From contig JAICDD010000011.1 in the NCBI GenBank assembly GCA_020063625.1, forward strand, positions 1-44,795: a stretch of 44,795 bases of DNA. The letters run 5' to 3'. The DNA is from Fusobacteriales bacterium. Its GTDB lineage: Bacteria > Fusobacteriota > Fusobacteriia > Fusobacteriales > Fusobacteriaceae. The notes below the pieces were generated by a model. That model saw only the letters and a list, made by a program, of their open reading frames with translations. It did not search any database and was not told the origin of the DNA. Positions 44,157-44,795 of the stretch are shown here, in pieces. Numbering within the stretch: position 1 is the stretch's first letter; the number at the start of each line of letters is the position of its first letter. Made by a program: the position numbers and the translations under genes.

Positions 44157-44795
44157 ATTTTTTTAAACCAATTTTAAAATCTCAGCACAAAAACACAAAG
44201 AACTCTAAGGTTCACGAAGATTTATATATTCTAGATATTCAACACAGAGACTCAGAGAACACCGAGATACGCAGAGTTTTTATAAATTCTTTGCCACGGC
44301 TTTCACGAATTTTTTGTTACACAAAGAACACGGAGAAAACCATTAAGGACCACTAAGAATTTTTGAAACCATTGGATTGACACGGGATATACACCAGATG
44401 ATAATCTGTGTTTATCTAATGATCCTAAGATTTTCTTTGTGGTTCTGGTTTTTATTTCTTTGTGTTCTTCGTATAACGCATTTATCAAGAAAATTTAATA
44501 TCCTTCGAAAAGGCGCTTTTTTATTAATCCTATCTTTATCCGTTCAAATCCGTGTTTTTCCGTGGCTAAATTCTAATTCTTCTCACTACTCACTTCTTAC
44601 TAATTTCTCATTGTCAATTTTTATCTTGTGTATATCTGTAAAAATCTAAGGTGTTTTTCGCAGAAAAATACCAAAAGCTATGCTAGTGGTTCCAAGTTTT
44701 TTCGCTTATCAGCGACTTACTTTTTTAAAGACAAAAAAGTAAGCAAAAAGTCTTTGCGCTAGTTTCTACGGATATTGATTTTCTATAACTCATTC
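44157..44795. repeat. Repeat-filled region upstream of carA
   Basis: No gene is supported. Modules in order: 'acaaagaactctaaggttcacgaag' type; 'cacagagactcagagaacacc...gcagag' (about 44232-44276), the complement type of bases 1-45; 'gttacacaaagaacacggag' with right arm near 44458; 'aacgcatttatcaagaaaatt' (about 44474); 'ccgtgtttttccgtgg' near 44550; pyrimidine-rich tail; a module at 44644-44689 inverted relative to 20398-20442; and the second three-hairpin element. Confidence 0.8.
44703..44775 (+). repeat. Three-hairpin interspersed element, copy 2
   Basis: CGCT-TATC-AGCG (44703-44714), CTTACTTTTTT-AAAGAC-AAAAAAGTAAG (44716-44743) and GCAAA-AAGTC-TTTGC (44743-44757), then a tail ending ttctacggata. 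The second stem and loop are identical to copy 1 at 8635-8704. The first stem differs by a paired C-to-T/G-to-A change. Confidence 0.8.

Noticed and set aside
44303-44488. Minus-strand 61-residue open frame
   Set aside because: Lies wholly inside repeat sequence upstream of carA, lacks a ribosome site, and encodes the repeat's complement.
44139-44795. Riboswitch or PyrR-type attenuator upstream of carA
   Set aside because: The region is made of dispersed repeat modules, and I see no PyrR anti-antiterminator motif or terminator directly before carA.

Overview
The window is very AT-rich (roughly a quarter G+C by eye, not computed). It encodes a Gram-negative, rod-shaped, oxygen-sensitive bacterium. 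Heptosyltransferases, an O-antigen ligase, an RfaY-type LPS core kinase and MsbA show an LPS outer membrane. MreB implies a rod. Rubredoxin, rubrerythrin, ferritin, desulfoferrodoxin and a PerR repressor form an anaerobe's oxygen-defence set. Several gene orders are Firmicutes-like (yacL/ispD/cysE/cysS/mrnC; long FtsA-like gene next to mutS2). LPS genes plus Firmicutes-like synteny and extreme AT content point to Fusobacteriota. This is inference; no 16S gene is present.

Layout. 1-8332 (minus): one tightly packed, often overlapping operon running leftwards, yacL-like PIN/TRAM, ispD, cimA, nitrilase-family gene, cysE, cysS, mrnC, mreB and a broken holB. 8333-8967: repeat-filled gap. 8968-13441 (minus): mutS2 then a long FtsA-like protein with tandem ubiquitin-like modules. 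13561-18216: the only plus-strand island, with rpmB, then kdgA-kdgK-iclR (KDPG/uronate catabolism) and galE, each closed by a hairpin terminator; between rpmB and kdgA lie a minus-strand small membrane gene and the last residues of an M48-type peptidase. 18248-29996 (minus): LPS cluster from a strong promoter at msbA through glycosyltransferases, a ligase-glycosyltransferase fusion, a core kinase, a PAP2 phosphatase and two more heptosyltransferases. 30057-30372: tRNA-Leu and tRNA-Met behind a consensus promoter. 30381-33521 (minus): lytic transglycosylase, then the oxygen-defence genes led by perR with a PerR-like operator. 33526-37303 (minus): a divergent Ser/Thr-kinase-like protein with a large insert and coiled coil, followed by a soluble PAS histidine kinase. 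37324-39561: acetyltransferase, truA, argB. 39888-44123: carB and carA, supplying carbamoyl phosphate for arginine and pyrimidines.

The most unusual layer is not a gene. All four gaps longer than 300 bases, and the left end, are built from shuffled modules of interspersed repeats: long imperfect inverted repeats, a three-hairpin element with one compensatory base-pair change, and a module found in both orientations. The strongest candidate for an undescribed protein system is the two-gene kinase pair at 33526-37238. Other oddities are the split holB, the WaaL-GT2 fusion and the modular FtsA-like tail.
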